Shown here: positions 30,581 to 42,049 of the stretch, in pieces
How the letters are laid out: every line of letters starts with the position of its first letter
Position numbering within the stretch: the first letter of the stretch is position 1
Origin: Pseudogymnoascus destructans
Taxonomy: Eukaryota; Ascomycota; Leotiomycetes; Thelebolales; Thelebolaceae
DNA length: 64,000 nucleotides
Direction: 5' to 3'
Assembly: GCF_001641265.1 (NCBI RefSeq)
Contig: NW_020167541.1
Location: 434,001-498,000, forward strand
Translations under genes and position numbers: made by a program
Notes under the pieces: generated by a model
Database searches by the model: none
What the model was told of the DNA's origin: nothing
The model's input: only the letters and a program-made list of their open reading frames with translations

Positions 30581-31738
30581 CCTCTAGACAGGTCATCACT
30601 AGAGGCAGTGCAGCCAGAATTGCAGCTTCTTCCTCGAGATCCAGTTTTGATCCAGACACCCCTTTCTTAGCTACTTGTAGAATAGGAAAATACAAAGCTA
30701 TTGTCCATGCATTGATCGATACTGGTGCCACAGGTGGAAACTTCATTAATGCTGCTGATGCAGAAAGAATATGTGAAATCGAAGGGATAGCCCCAGTCGA
30801 ACTTGTGAAGCCAAAACAAGTTGAAGGATTCAATGGAGAGGCTGCCCCTGCTATCACACATGCTATATATCCTCGACTACAAGTGGGAGAGCATGTGAAA
30901 AGCCTATGTCCATTATTCATCACTTCACTGGGAAAACATTCCATCATTCTCGGGAAAGCTTGGATGAAGCAACATGGAGTTGTTCTTGATATGATCAATG
31001 ATCAAGTCCTCTTCACTGGAGATTATTGCAACCATTCTATACCAGATCGAGCCCTCGAAACAGAGCCTATATCTAAAACGAAAGACAAAGGCCAAAGAAG
31101 AAAGCCAAAGAAATGCCTCCTCCGGAACCTGCTCCGAAAGTGGAAAAACCAAAACCTTGCACCATAGCAATGATTGGCGCAGCACCATTTCGAATGCTCA
31201 TGAAGCAAATAGGAGCTCAAGTCTTTGCTATATCAATGAAGGACATAATCGAGCACAAGAACAAGACCAAAACTGAAGAAATTGACTCTCGACTGATCCT
31301 TCCGAAGGAATTTCATGAATTTTTGGATGTTTTTTCAAAAATGGCAGCAGACAAGCTACAGACCATCATATTGAACTCGAAGGTAATGTAAAGCTGGGAT
31401 ATGCACCACTCTGGAATATGTCAAAGGAAGAACTTGATTTGGTCGAAGAATATGTCTTCGAGCACTTGCCAAAAGGGTTCATTGAAGCAAGCAAAGCCCC
31501 ATACTCTTCACCCATTATGTTTGTGAGAAAGCCAGGTGGTGGTCTTCGATTCTGTGTTGACTACAGGAAGCTAAATGCCATAACGAAAAAGGATCGATAT
31601 CCCATACCACTCATTCATGAAACGCTGGCCCAAGTCATAGGAGCAAAATATCTCACCAAACTGGACATTCGACATGCCTTCAATCGAATTCGAATGCAGA
31701 CAGAAGAAGATGAAGACCTCACTACATTCAGAACTCGA

Positions 31739-32696
31739 TGTAATGGTGGGTGCACCAGATGTGAGAATCTAGCCACCCAAGGAAGGGATGAATTTACTAA
31801 GACAACACACTGTCTTAGAAAACAGAGCCAAAGGGTCGTAGCTTAGACTATTCCACAACGCAGCAATCAGGTGTGTGATGTAGTGAAGTGGTTCAGACAA
31901 GTTGCAACAAATGTTGAGTCTGGGAACTCAGGGGTAAGTCAGAGGTTAACACCTCACTGACTTTTCAGAAACAAGGAGTAACAAGATGAATGCTTGGAAG
32001 CTTGGAAAAGACGTGGAAGTATGTGATAGTCGATTTACTGTATTGTCTGCTTGCCCTTTCTTAAGGAAAGGGCAATCCTATTTATGCTAAAGGAGTGTAG
32101 TTCTCTCATTTTCCAAGACTTTCCATGACTTACCAGGCTTGGTAACTGTAGTCGACGTAAGAGAATCCCATAGAACCATCTCTTAGGTTCGTAGCCTATA
32201 GGAAGTAAAAGGAGGTCCAAGGTCAGAGTACCCCTATAGACAAATTATGTCATAGACAAATTATGTCATAGACAAATTATGTCATAGACAAATTATGTCA
32301 TAGACAAATTATGTCATAACTTAACCAATCTTGTGGGTAACTAAAGAGCGATGACATGTAATGAATCATAGAGGTTCGTAGGAGCTTTTAGAGCTATCGT
32401 TCATGCTCCTAGGCCTCTAGTTGGTAGAGATATGTCATGTGGTAGTATGAGTGATGTCATGTAATGAATCATAGAGGGTTGTAGAGATATGCTATGTGGT
32501 AATATCGGCCCAGTAACTAAGGAGCGATGACGTGTAATGAATCATAGATGGTTGTAGCAATCGTTGAGTAGTATTGCTCTTGTTGTTGGTGTGATAAGCC
32601 AAAATATGTATAGTGACTTGTAGGTTTGAGGAGGAGATTTCCAAGTTTGCTCTTGAGTTTGATAGCAAACTGAGTGCAACGAATGTCAGTATGACA
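31739..32696 (-). repeat. Older solo LTR of the Gypsy-A family (S2) with target duplication
   Basis: 958 bp, flanked by CTCGA (31734-31738 and 32697-32701). It is clearly more divergent than the other copies, with a rearranged part around 32440-32540 and an internal expansion of a 16-bp repeat. It is a normal product of LTR-LTR recombination of a full element inserted in the Gypsy-B reverse transcriptase. Confidence 0.93.
32237..32316. repeat. Five tandem copies of a 16-bp unit in solo LTR S2
   Basis: The unit TAGACAAATTATGTCA is present five times without visible variation. Other LTR copies of the family have it once. Confidence 0.93.
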
Positions 32697-33465
32697 CTCG
32701 ATTTGGATCCTACAAATACAAGGTCATGCCCTTCGGACTCACAAATGGTCCAGCAACATTCCAGAGGTACATGAATGAAACCCTCATGGATTACCTCAAC
32801 CAATTCGTCACCGCATACATGGATGACATTCTTATCTACAGTGCTACTCGAGCGGAGCATACAGAGCACATAAGGAAAGTCCTACAGAAGCTTCGAGAAG
32901 CTGGACTGCAAGCAGATATCTCAAAATGTGAGTTTTTCGTCCAAGAAACCAAATTCCTAGGACTCATCGTGGGAGTCAATGGCATTCGCATGGACCCTGC
33001 AAAGGTTTCTACTATATTGGAATGGCGAACTCCAAAATCGCTCAGGGATATGCAAGCTTTCATTGGATTCTGCAATTTCTATCGAAGGTTCATCCGAAAT
33101 TACTCCAGCATCATGAGGCCATTGGTGAACCTTACCAGAAAGGATCAGATATTCGAATGGACTCATGCATGCCAAACTGCATTTGAGCTGTTGAAACAAA
33201 CAGTCACAGAAGCTCCTGTCTTGAGGCATTTCGATAGAAACAAGACAGCCTATGTCGAAGCAGATTCCTCAGATTTCATCTCATCAGGAGTCTTGTCACA
33301 AAAAGATGATCAAGGGGTTCTACATCCAGTGGCATACTTCTCGAAAAAGCTAGCACCTGCAGAATGCAATTACGAGATATATGACAAGGAATTGCTTGCA
33401 ATCATCAGATGTTTCGAAGCATGGAGACCAGAACTTGAAGGGACAGATTTTCCAGTCCAAGTCTT

Positions 33466-34401
33466 TGTAATGGTGGGTGCACCAGATATGAGAATCTAGC
33501 CACCCAAGGAAGGGATGAATTTACTAAGACAACACACTGTCTTAGGAAACAGAGCCAAAGGGTTGTAGCTTAGACTATTCCACAACGCAGCAATCAGGTG
33601 TATGATGTGGTGAAGTGGGTTAGACAAGTTGCAACAAATGTTGAGTCTGGGAACTCAGGGGTAAGTCAGAGGTTAGCACCTCACTGACTTTTCAAAAACA
33701 GAGAATAACAAGATCAATGCTTGGAAGCTTGGAAAAGACGTAGAAGTATGTGCTAGTCGATTTACTGTATTGTCTGCTTGCCCTTTCTTAAGGAAAGGGC
33801 AATCCTATTTATGCCAAAGGAGTGTAGTTCTCTCATTTTCCATGACTTTCCATGACTAACCAGGCTTGGTAAATGTATTAGAAATCAAGTGCGACCCACA
33901 ACTAGCTTGCTAATCATGTAGTGAACGTAAGAGAATCCCATAGAACCATCTCTTGGGTTCCTAGCCTATAGGAAGTGAAAAGGAGGTCCAAGGTCAGAGT
34001 ACCTATAGACAAATTATGTCATAACTTAACCAATCTTGTGGGTAACTAAGGAGCGATGACGTGTAATGAATCATAGAGGGTTGTAGAAGCTTCTAGAGCT
34101 ATCGTTCATGTTCCTAGGCCTCTAGTTGGTAGAGATATGCCATGTGGTAGTATTGGCCCACCCCCTTAAGGAGGAGATTTTCTTAATAACTTGTTCAATG
34201 AGTGTCCAAATGATATGCCGTGATGTATGTAGCATAAACAGATGTAGTAGAAGAGTTTGCAGCAATCGTTGAGTAGTATTGTTTCTGTTGTTGGTGTGAT
34301 AAGCCAAGATATGTATGGTGACTTGTAGGTTTGAGGAGGAGATTTCTAAGTTTGCTCTTGAGTTTGATAGCAAACTGAGTGCAACGAATGTCAGTATGAC
34401 A
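33466..34401 (-). repeat. Gypsy-A2 3' LTR (936 bp)
   Basis: TG...CA ends. It has GTATTGTCTGC, GATATGCC and TTGTTTCTG, the A2-specific variants, also present in the other A2 LTR. The purine tract on the minus strand follows at 34402-34414. Confidence 0.95.
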
Positions 34402-34412
34402 TGATCCCCCTT

Positions 34413-37400
34413 TTAAGGACGTTTGTGGGCTGTCTGTTTGCCCTTTAGCCAGTTGGCTTTCTTAGAAAGAAATTCTAGAATGAGCTTAGATGCATTTTTT
34501 AGATTTCTCTTAGGCTCCCAAGTGTTGTCACTTGTAGGATAGCCTTTCCACTTAACGAGGAAGTAGTCCTGACCTCTAAGTGTCTTTTTGTCAAGGATAG
34601 ACTCTACTTCATATTCTGGTTGATCCAAGATCAGAACAGGAGGTGGAGGAGACTGAAGTGGTCTTAAGGAACTTTCTTGTGCCTTAGACAAGAGAGATGC
34701 ATGGAAGACATTATGGATAGTCCAAGTAGGTGGTAATGCAAGCTCGAAAGCATTCTTGCCAATAGTCCTTGTGATCTTAAAAGGTCCAAGTCTTTTAGTA
34801 TCAAGTTTGTCTGAAGGTCTAGTAGTTGTGATATGTCTTCTAGACAAAAAGACTTGATCACCAACTTTGAATTGTGGTGCAACCACCCCCCTGTTAAAGG
34901 CCTGAGCCTGCTCGTCTTGTGCACGCTGTATTTGAACCTTGAGATAGTCCTGGAGGCCCTTAAGGTAGATGATTCTTTCAGTAGCAGAAGGGTTTTTGAA
35001 ATTTTCAGGACAATTCAGTTCTGCCACTTCAAACCTAGGGTGATAACCATAGTTTGCATAGAAAGGTGTCTCTTTTGTGGTGTTAGAGACTGTGTTGTTG
35101 TAAGCAAATTCTGCAAGATGGAGAAGATCTGCCCAGTTGTCTTGAGCATAGTTTGTATAAATTCTTAGATATTGTTCAAGTACAGAGTTGACTCTCTCTG
35201 TCTGGCCATCTGTTTGAGGGTGATAAGCTGTAGAGAAGCGTTGTTCCATGTTTAAGAGTTTAGAGAACTCCTTAAAAAAGTTTGAAGTGAAAACTGCTCC
35301 CCTATCTGAGATCCAGTGTCCAGGAATTCCATGATATTTAAAGACCACCTTGAGGAATAGCCACGCAAGTTCAGAAGCTGTGATAGTCTCATTGCAAGGC
35401 TCAAAGTGTGCCATTTTTGTGAGCCTTTCTACCACCACAAGGATAGAGTCATAAGGGGTAGCACCCCCTTTTGGGATAGAAGGAGGCAACTTGACTATAA
35501 AGTCAATGGATATGGAGTCCCATGGGTGTTCTGGTATAGGTAGAGGCTGCAAGAGGCCATAGGGCTTTTGCCGTGTAGGTTTGTTCAAGTTGCAAGTAGT
35601 GCAAGAAGATATATAGTCTTGAAGAGTAGTCCTTAGACTAGGCCAGTAGAACTTTCTTGTTAGAAGTTCATAAGTTTTTGCAAAGCCAAAGTGCCCTGCA
35701 GCTGGAGCATCATGGAACTGCTGTAGGAGGTGTAGCTGTAATCGTTTATCCCTAGGGACATAGATATAGTTCTTGAATAAGAGAAGTCCATGCTGATTTT
35801 TTGAGAAATTCTGTAGTCCAACTTTCTCAAGAGAGGAACCTTTCTTCTGGAGGTATTCCAAAGTTCTTTTCGCAAAGGGATCATGGTTGTAAGCATCTTT
35901 GAATGCTTTAAGAAGTGTTGCTGAGGGTGTATAGTCTTTAAAGGTCTCTGGTTCCTGAGAAGAGGTAATGGGGGCAACTTGGTCTTGAGGGGATAAGTTT
36001 ACCCCTAAGTCCTCTGTAGTACTAGGGTTGCTTAAAGATGCTGCTATAAGCTTTGCTGAGTCTAGCAGAGCCTTTGTATTGCTAGTTTTAGCAGAATCTT
36101 GGTAGTCATGTCTTCTTGAGAGGAGATCTGCTCTTTGATTCTTGGCCCCTGAGACATGTTTTATAACAAAGTCAAAACCTCCTAGTTGTTCAGACCACCT
36201 TGCTTGTCGTCGATTGAGCTGTTTAGTGGTTGTAAAGGTCAAGAGATTTGAATGGTCACTGTAAATAGTGATAGGATAGTTTGCCCCTTCAAGGTAGCAT
36301 CTCCAATGCTTTAGAGAACATACTATGGCAAGCAGTTCCTTGTCTGTAATGGGATAGTTTTGTTCAGCTGCTGATAGCTTTCTTGAGTAAAATGCCACAG
36401 GCTGTAGCTCTTCTTGTTTGTCTTTTGGAGCTTGGTATAAGATTCCAGAAATGGCAAAATCTGAGGCATCTGTCTCAAGAGTGGCAGGTTTCAAGGGGTT
36501 AAAGTGTAGTAACATTTTCCCTTCTTTAAATTCTCCTTTAAGAGCATCGAAAGCATCTTGCTGTGTCTTATCCCAGTGATACAAAGTGTCCTTGTGAAGT
36601 AATTGAGTAAGGGGTAAAGCCAAGGATGTATATCTTGGTATAAACCTCCTGTAATAGTTGGCAAACCCAAGGAAAGACTGAACCTCTTTAATGCTGGAAG
36701 GAATAGGCCACGTTTGTACTGCTTTTGTCTTTTCAGGGTCCATCTGAATGCCTTCTGTTGAAATTCTATGTCCTAAGAAATCAACTTGAGACATATGGAA
36801 AAGACATTTCTCAAGTTTGCAAAAGAGTTGTGCTTGAGATAGCTTCTCTAAGACTTGTCTAACATGTAGAACATGCTCTTGAGTATCTAAAGAGTATATA
36901 AGAATGTCGTCTAAGTAGACAACAACAAAGATATCCAAGTAAGGTCTTAGAATATCATTCATGAGAGCTTGGAAAGAAGCAGGTGCATTGGCAAGCCCAA
37001 AAGGCATTACCTGGTATTCAAAATGACCATAGCGTGTTCTGAATGCTGTCTTCCACTCATCACCTTCCTTGATGCGTATCAGGTTATAAGCTCCCCTGAG
37101 ATCTAACTTGGTAAAGATCCTTGCTGAAGAGAGCCTATCTATGAGCTCAGGGATAAGGGGTAAAGCATATCTGTTTTTAACAGTGACTGCATTAAGGCCC
37201 CTATAATCAACACAGAGACGCAAGGAGCCATCTTTCTTCTTGACAAAGAGAATGGGAGCTCCTGCTGGTGAGGAAGAAGGTCTGATAAAGCCAGAACTAA
37301 GGTTCTCATCTAGGTATTCTCTGAGAGTTTTCAGCTCTAATTCAGATAGAGAGTAGATAGGGCCGTACGGAGGCATTGAGCCTTCTGCGAGTGGTATCTC

Positions 37401-39206
37401 ATGGTCATAAGGCTGGTGCTTTGGCAGAATTGATGCCTTTGCCTTGTCAAAAAGATGTTGGTAGTCTTGGTATGCTAAAGGCAAAATGACCTCCTGAGAT
37501 GATTTCTCCAAATCTGAAGTAGCTGCTATCTCCAGGACAGGTTGGAAAGGTTTCACCCATATCAGAGATGATATATCGTCCATAGTTTGGTCAAAATCCT
37601 TGATCTGGGACAAGTTTGAGTCTTGGACCTGAATAGGGGTAACTGAGGCTTGAAGGGTTTTTTCAGTATTGAGCTCAGGATTTGAGCTAAACCCAAGTGA
37701 TAAATGCTTCCAATTGATAGTTGGATCATGCCTTTGAAGCCATGGAAGACCTAGGATAACTGGGTACTTCATTGGTATAACATCTAAAGAGATGGTGTCT
37801 GAAAATGTTGATTTTCCTAGGGGAATCTCAAGTTTGAGTACTGGGGTGTTGCAGGTAATGGAACCTGAACTGATAGGAGTTCCATCAATGACTCGGAGCA
37901 ACTCTGGAGTGCGTTTGGGAATTGTAGGTAACTGGTGTGTCAAGATGAGGTCTTGAGATATAAAGTTGCCTGTTGCCCCTGAGTCTATCATAGCCCTTGT
38001 AGACAACACCTGTTGTTTGAAATGGAGTTGAATAGGGATTAACAGGTGTGTGAGACTCTGAGAAAGCACCATCGACACATATTTGTTGTCTAGGGGAGAA
38101 GTTATAGTCTCAGTTGAAGTTGTGCCTGCTAGGGATTTTTCAAGTTTTTCAGGAATAGCAGTTGTGACTGTGTCTGAGGCTGCTATATGTTTTGAATCAG
38201 CACTCCCCCGTGCTGAATAGCACTCCTGAATTCTGTGTCCCCCTTTGCCACAGTATAAACAAAGGTTGTTGTCCATTCTGTGTTTTCTTTCTTGAGGGGT
38301 AAGTTTACCCCTTTTCAGTTTTTGAGGGTATCCTGTAGGCTGAGGTGCTGGATTTGCTGTAGATCTCTTTATAGAGGCGTCTAAGTCCATAGGTTCAGGT
38401 GCTGAGTCCTTAGCAGTTGGTGTAGAGGTGTAATTGTTGAAATTTCTTGTTGGATGCCAGTCTTGGTTCTTCTCCTTTCTTCTTTCAAAAAGCCTATCAT
38501 CAAGTCTGACAGCTTTCTCTATAAGCGTTTGAAGTGTTGTAGGGCGTTCTTCTTTGCTGAGTTCATCCTTAATAGAGCTCTTGAGCCCTTGGTAGTAAGT
38601 GAAGACTAAGGCTTCTTCATTCCAAGTCAAGTGAGAAGTGATTCTCCTAAATTCTGTTGTATACTGAGCAGCAGAGGTCTTTTGACATAGCTTCTGTAGC
38701 TCTCTTTCTGCTGTAGCAGTTTCGTTGATGTCTCCAAAGGTCCTGGTAAGTTCCTCTTGAAACTGGTCATAAGAGGTAATCAAAGGTGTAGTGGTATTTT
38801 GGTTGTTGCCACTAAGTCTTCTAAGATATGGCTCAAAGAAGTTGAATGCAGATCCACGGAGGTAGCTGGCAGCGAAATAGATCTTCTGAATGTCTGAGGT
38901 GAACTGATGAGGCCTGAGGGTGAAGTAGATGTCCAGTTGCATAAGAAATCCCTTCAACTTCCTCCTGTCTCCATGGTATAAATCTGGTGTTTGCACTTTA
39001 GGAAGTGCACCTGGGGTACTCGAAATAGCCAGAGGAGCTGTGGGAAGCTCTGTATGATGTGTCTGAGTTGAAGATTGTGTTGCTGAAGTGTTGGCTTGAA
39101 AGGTGTTTTCCAAATTCTCAAGTTTGTTTGCTATAGTTTGTATAAAGGCAAACAGTTGTTGCATCTGCTGTTCAGCAGTAGTTGTAGGAGCTTGGTCGTC
39201 CTCCAT
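34413..39206 (-). CDS. Gypsy-A2 gag-pol polyprotein with chromodomain (1597 aa)
   Basis: The same domain order as in A1: gag with CCHC knuckle, aspartic protease, reverse transcriptase (YLDD), RNase H, integrase (HHCC and DDE) and chromodomain. The protein differs from A1 only in the last residues (WLKGKQTAHKRP against WLKSKQTANKRP). All catalytic motifs are intact, so this copy may be able to move. Confidence 0.96.
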   Translation of the reverse strand: MEDDQAPTTTAEQQMQQLFAFIQTIANKLENLENTFQANTSATQSSTQTHHTELPTAPLAISSTPGALPKVQTPDLYHGDRRKLKGFLMQLDIYFTLRPHQFTSDIQKIYFAASYLRGSAFNFFEPYLRRLSGNNQNTTTPLITSYDQFQEELTRTFGDINETATAERELQKLCQKTSAAQYTTEFRRITSHLTWNEEALVFTYYQGLKSSIKDELSKEERPTTLQTLIEKAVRLDDRLFERRKEKNQDWHPTRNFNNYTSTPTAKDSAPEPMDLDASIKRSTANPAPQPTGYPQKLKRGKLTPQERKHRMDNNLCLYCGKGGHRIQECYSARGSADSKHIAASDTVTTAIPEKLEKSLAGTTSTETITSPLDNKYVSMVLSQSLTHLLIPIQLHFKQQVLSTRAMIDSGATGNFISQDLILTHQLPTIPKRTPELLRVIDGTPISSGSITCNTPVLKLEIPLGKSTFSDTISLDVIPMKYPVILGLPWLQRHDPTINWKHLSLGFSSNPELNTEKTLQASVTPIQVQDSNLSQIKDFDQTMDDISSLIWVKPFQPVLEIAATSDLEKSSQEVILPLAYQDYQHLFDKAKASILPKHQPYDHEIPLAEGSMPPYGPIYSLSELELKTLREYLDENLSSGFIRPSSSPAGAPILFVKKKDGSLRLCVDYRGLNAVTVKNRYALPLIPELIDRLSSARIFTKLDLRGAYNLIRIKEGDEWKTAFRTRYGHFEYQVMPFGLANAPASFQALMNDILRPYLDIFVVVYLDDILIYSLDTQEHVLHVRQVLEKLSQAQLFCKLEKCLFHMSQVDFLGHRISTEGIQMDPEKTKAVQTWPIPSSIKEVQSFLGFANYYRRFIPRYTSLALPLTQLLHKDTLYHWDKTQQDAFDALKGEFKEGKMLLHFNPLKPATLETDASDFAISGILYQAPKDKQEELQPVAFYSRKLSAAEQNYPITDKELLAIVCSLKHWRCYLEGANYPITIYSDHSNLLTFTTTKQLNRRQARWSEQLGGFDFVIKHVSGAKNQRADLLSRRHDYQDSAKTSNTKALLDSAKLIAASLSNPSTTEDLGVNLSPQDQVAPITSSQEPETFKDYTPSATLLKAFKDAYNHDPFAKRTLEYLQKKGSSLEKVGLQNFSKNQHGLLLFKNYIYVPRDKRLQLHLLQQFHDAPAAGHFGFAKTYELLTRKFYWPSLRTTLQDYISSCTTCNLNKPTRQKPYGLLQPLPIPEHPWDSISIDFIVKLPPSIPKGGATPYDSILVVVERLTKMAHFEPCNETITASELAWLFLKVVFKYHGIPGHWISDRGAVFTSNFFKEFSKLLNMEQRFSTAYHPQTDGQTERVNSVLEQYLRIYTNYAQDNWADLLHLAEFAYNNTVSNTTKETPFYANYGYHPRFEVAELNCPENFKNPSATERIIYLKGLQDYLKVQIQRAQDEQAQAFNRGVVAPQFKVGDQVFLSRRHITTTRPSDKLDTKRLGPFKITRTIGKNAFELALPPTWTIHNVFHASLLSKAQESSLRPLQSPPPPVLILDQPEYEVESILDKKTLRGQDYFLVKWKGYPTSDNTWEPKRNLKNASKLILEFLSKKANWLKGKQTAHKRP

Positions 39207-39246
39207 TGTAGTATCGAAGTGCTGCTATAGAAATAGTTGAAGCTTG

Positions 39247-39258
39247 AAGCAGGCAAGG
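39247..39258 (-). other. Gypsy-A2 putative self-complementary primer-binding site
   Basis: The same primer-site sequence as A1, next to the LTR. The A2 LTR has TTGTCTGCTT (39563-39572), so its match to the primer site has one A-C mismatch out of ten. Confidence 0.5.
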
Positions 39259-40194
39259 TGTAATGGTGGGTGCACCAGATATGAGAATCTAGCCACCCAA
39301 GGAAGGGATGAATTTACTAAGACAACACACTGTCTTAGGAAACAGAGCCAAAGGGTTGTAGCTTAGACTATTCCACAACGCAGCAATCAGGTGTATGATG
39401 TGGTGAAGTGGGTTAGACAAGTTGCAACAAATGTTGAGTCTGGGAACTCAGGGGTAAGTCAGAGGTTAGCACCTCACTGACTTTTCAAAAACAGAGAATA
39501 ACAAGATCAATGCTTGGAAGCTTGGAAAAGACGTAGAAGTATGTGCTAGTCGATTTACTGTATTGTCTGCTTGCCCTTTCTTAAGGAAAGGGCAATCCTA
39601 TTTATGCCAAAGGAGTGTAGTTCTCTCATTTTCCATGACTTTCCATGACTAACCAGGCTTGGTAAATGTATTAGAAATCAAGTGCGACCCACAACTAGCT
39701 TGCTAATCATGTAGTGAACGTAAGAGAATCCCATAGAACCATCTCTTGGGTTCCTAGCCTATAGGAAGTGAAAAGGAGGTCCAAGGTCAGAGTACCTATA
39801 GACAAATTATGTCATAACTTAACCAATCTTGTGGGTAACTAAGGAGCGATGACGTGTAATGAATCATAGAGGGTTGTAGAAGCTTCTAGAGCTATCGTTC
39901 ATGTTCCTAGGCCTCTAGTTGGTAGAGATATGCCATGTGGTAGTATTGGCCCACCCCCTTAAGGAGGAGATTTTCTTAATAACTTGTTCAATGAGTGTCC
40001 AAATGATATGCCGTGATGTATGTAGCATAAACAGATGTAGTAGAAGAGTTTGCAGCAATCGTTGAGTAGTATTGTTTCTGTTGTTGGTGTGATAAGCCAA
40101 GATATGTATGGTGACTTGTAGGTTTGAGGAGGAGATTTCTAAGTTTGCTCTTGAGTTTGATAGCAAACTGAGTGCAACGAATGTCAGTATGACA
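39259..40194 (-). repeat. Gypsy-A2 5' LTR (936 bp)
   Basis: Followed by GTCTT (40195-40199). It shares the A2-specific variants with the 3' LTR. TATTTAT at 39599-39605 is the TATA-like box on the minus strand. Confidence 0.95.
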
Positions 40195-41971
40195 GTCTTG
40201 TCTGATCACAAAAGCTTGGAATACTTCATGTCCACCAAGAAGCTGACAAGAAGACAAGCTCGATGGGCTGAATTCCTCTCTCGATACAACTTCCAGATCA
40301 TCTATAGGCCTGGGAAGCAAAATGGAAAAGCAGATGCTTTGACTCGAAGGCCTGGTGACAGACCAGAAGGCAATGATGAGGATGATCGACAAAAGCAACA
40401 GCTTCAGGTGTTGCTACCACCTTCGAGGCTACATCCAGACATTCAGAAACTCAAAGAACAAGGCCAAACAGCTCAGCTAGCTCCAGTGGAAACTCATATC
40501 AGAGAAATGACAATTCTTGAGAAAATCCAAAAGTCTCAACTGGAAGACAAATTCTGCAAGGCTACACTACAGAAGCTTGAGAATGGTGATCGAACAAGCA
40601 AAGAGGTTGCATTGGCTTATTGCGAACTCAAAAACGGCATGCTAGAATATCAAAATCGAGTTTGGGTGCCAGAAACCATTCAGGTGGACTTGTTGAGAGA
40701 AGTTCATGAACAACCTTCTATGGGACATCCAGGAGCTGGAAAGATGCTGCGAGTCATGAAACAGCACTATTACTGGCCAAACATGGACAAAACAATAATT
40801 CGATATATCAAAAACTGCCATAGTTGTCGAAGATCGAAACCATCTCGAGATTCCTACAATGGACTTCTACAACCAATCCCTATTGACAGTCGACCATGGA
40901 TGGATATATCAATGGATTTCGTGACAGGATTACCACTCTGTGAAGGGAACAATGCTATCTTGGTTGTTGCATGCAGGTTGACGAAAGAAAGACATTTCAT
41001 TCCGTGTTTCGCTGGGCAAGAAGGGACTACTGCAGAAGCTACAGCACAGCTCTTACTTCGACATGTATGGAAGCACCATGGTCTACCAAACTCGATAATA
41101 TCAGACAGAGGTCCTCAGTTCATTGCAGAAGTCTGGAGTTTGCTCTGCAAAATTTGGAAAATTTCAGCCAAACTTTCAACTGCCTTCCACCCAGAAACAG
41201 ATGGACAGACTGAGCGATTCAATGCAGAGCTCGAACGCTACTTGCGGCTCATGTGAACTATCTTCAAGACAATTGGGTTTCATACTTGTGCATGGCGCAG
41301 TTTGCTGCCAACAGTTTGCCATCAGATGCAACCAAGACAAGTGCGTTTTTTGCGAACAAGGGCTATGAACCAAGAATGAGCTTCGATACAGAGCAGCAAG
41401 CATATCACGAAGCCAAACAAGACCACAAGAACATAGCTCAGACCATGGCAAAGGTTTGGGAGTTTCTGCAGGATGAAATCACGCTCTCGCAAGCAAAAAT
41501 GGAACATTTCGCGAACAAGAAAAGGAAACCTGCACCACGCTATCAAGTGGGAGACAGAGTATGGCTTTCAACTCAAAATATAAAGACACAGAGGCCATCA
41601 AAGAAGCTAGACCACAAGCAAGTGGGACCTTTTGAAATTCTAGAGCGAATTGGGCAAGTTGCATATCGGCTCAAACTTCCAAACAGCATGAAGATTCATC
41701 CAGTATTTCATGCCAATCTATTAAGACTTGACTCGAATGATGCAATCGAAGGGCAGCAATAGGAGCCAGAGCCTCCAGTCATTGTCAATGGCGAAGAGGA
41801 GTGGGAAGTGGACGAAATCCTCGACTCAAAAGTTATTCGAAAGAAGCTTTTCTACAAGGCAGCTTGGAAGAACTATCCACCGGATGAGACATGGTATACT
41901 GCAGAGAGCTTTGAGAATTCTCCAGAAGTTACCCAAGCATATAACAGAAAATACACTCAGAAACCAAAATG
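40195..41971 (+). pseudogene. Gypsy-B RNase H end, integrase and chromodomain
   Basis: It resumes RNase H with VLSDHKSLEYF. The integrase HHCC finger (~40708-40848), catalytic segments MDFVTGLP (~40914), SDRGPQF and ETDGQTERFN follow. A frameshift after YLRLM (~41255) precedes NYLQDNW. A stop at ~41761 separates the chromodomain (WEVDEILDSKVIRKKLFYKA), which ends at 41971. No polyprotein is possible. It derives from a chromovirus distinct from Gypsy-A. Confidence 0.88.
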
Positions 41972-42029
41972 AGAGCTGGAGACAATTGTTTTTTTTTGAA
42001 AATGGGATTTCTTGATCAGGAGATCAACT

Positions 42030-42049
42030 CTGGAGTAGGGGGGGGGTAG
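42030..42049 (+). other. Gypsy-B polypurine tract
   Basis: The run GGAGTAGGGGGGGGGTAG lies immediately before the 3' LTR, where plus-strand priming is expected. Confidence 0.75.

Larger units (their letters stand above)
30640..33465 (+). pseudogene. Gypsy-B protease and reverse transcriptase region
   Basis: The aspartic protease (ALIDTGATGGNF, ~30709) and the link region end in frameshifts near 31100 and 31380. Reverse transcriptase begins about 31390 (SKEELDLVEEYV, CVDYRKLNAI) and is cut at 31738 by solo LTR S2. It resumes at 32697 with VMPFGLTNGPATFQ, the catalytic loop YMDDILIYS (~32818) and RNase H (VEADSSDF, ~33260), where Gypsy-A2 interrupts it at 33465. The catalytic motifs remain recognisable. 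Confidence 0.87.
33466..40194 (-). mobile_element. Gypsy-A2, second complete copy of the Gypsy-A chromovirus
   Basis: 6729 bp, the same length as A1. LTRs are 33466-34401 and 39259-40194 (936 bp each), the target duplication is GTCTT (33461-33465 and 40195-40199), and the gag-pol ORF is uninterrupted. It is inserted in the RNase H part of Gypsy-B. It differs from A1 at a few LTR positions and at three bases near the 3' end of the ORF. Confidence 0.97.

Noticed and set aside
32237..32316. Regular repeats considered as a CRISPR-like array.
   Set aside because: There are no unique spacers; it is a simple tandem repeat in a fungal LTR.
40108..40194. An ATG in the Gypsy-A2 LTR that opens a frame running on into Gypsy-B RNase H and integrase.
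   Set aside because: A chance fusion across an insertion border. The Gypsy-B frame has no start there and is broken downstream.
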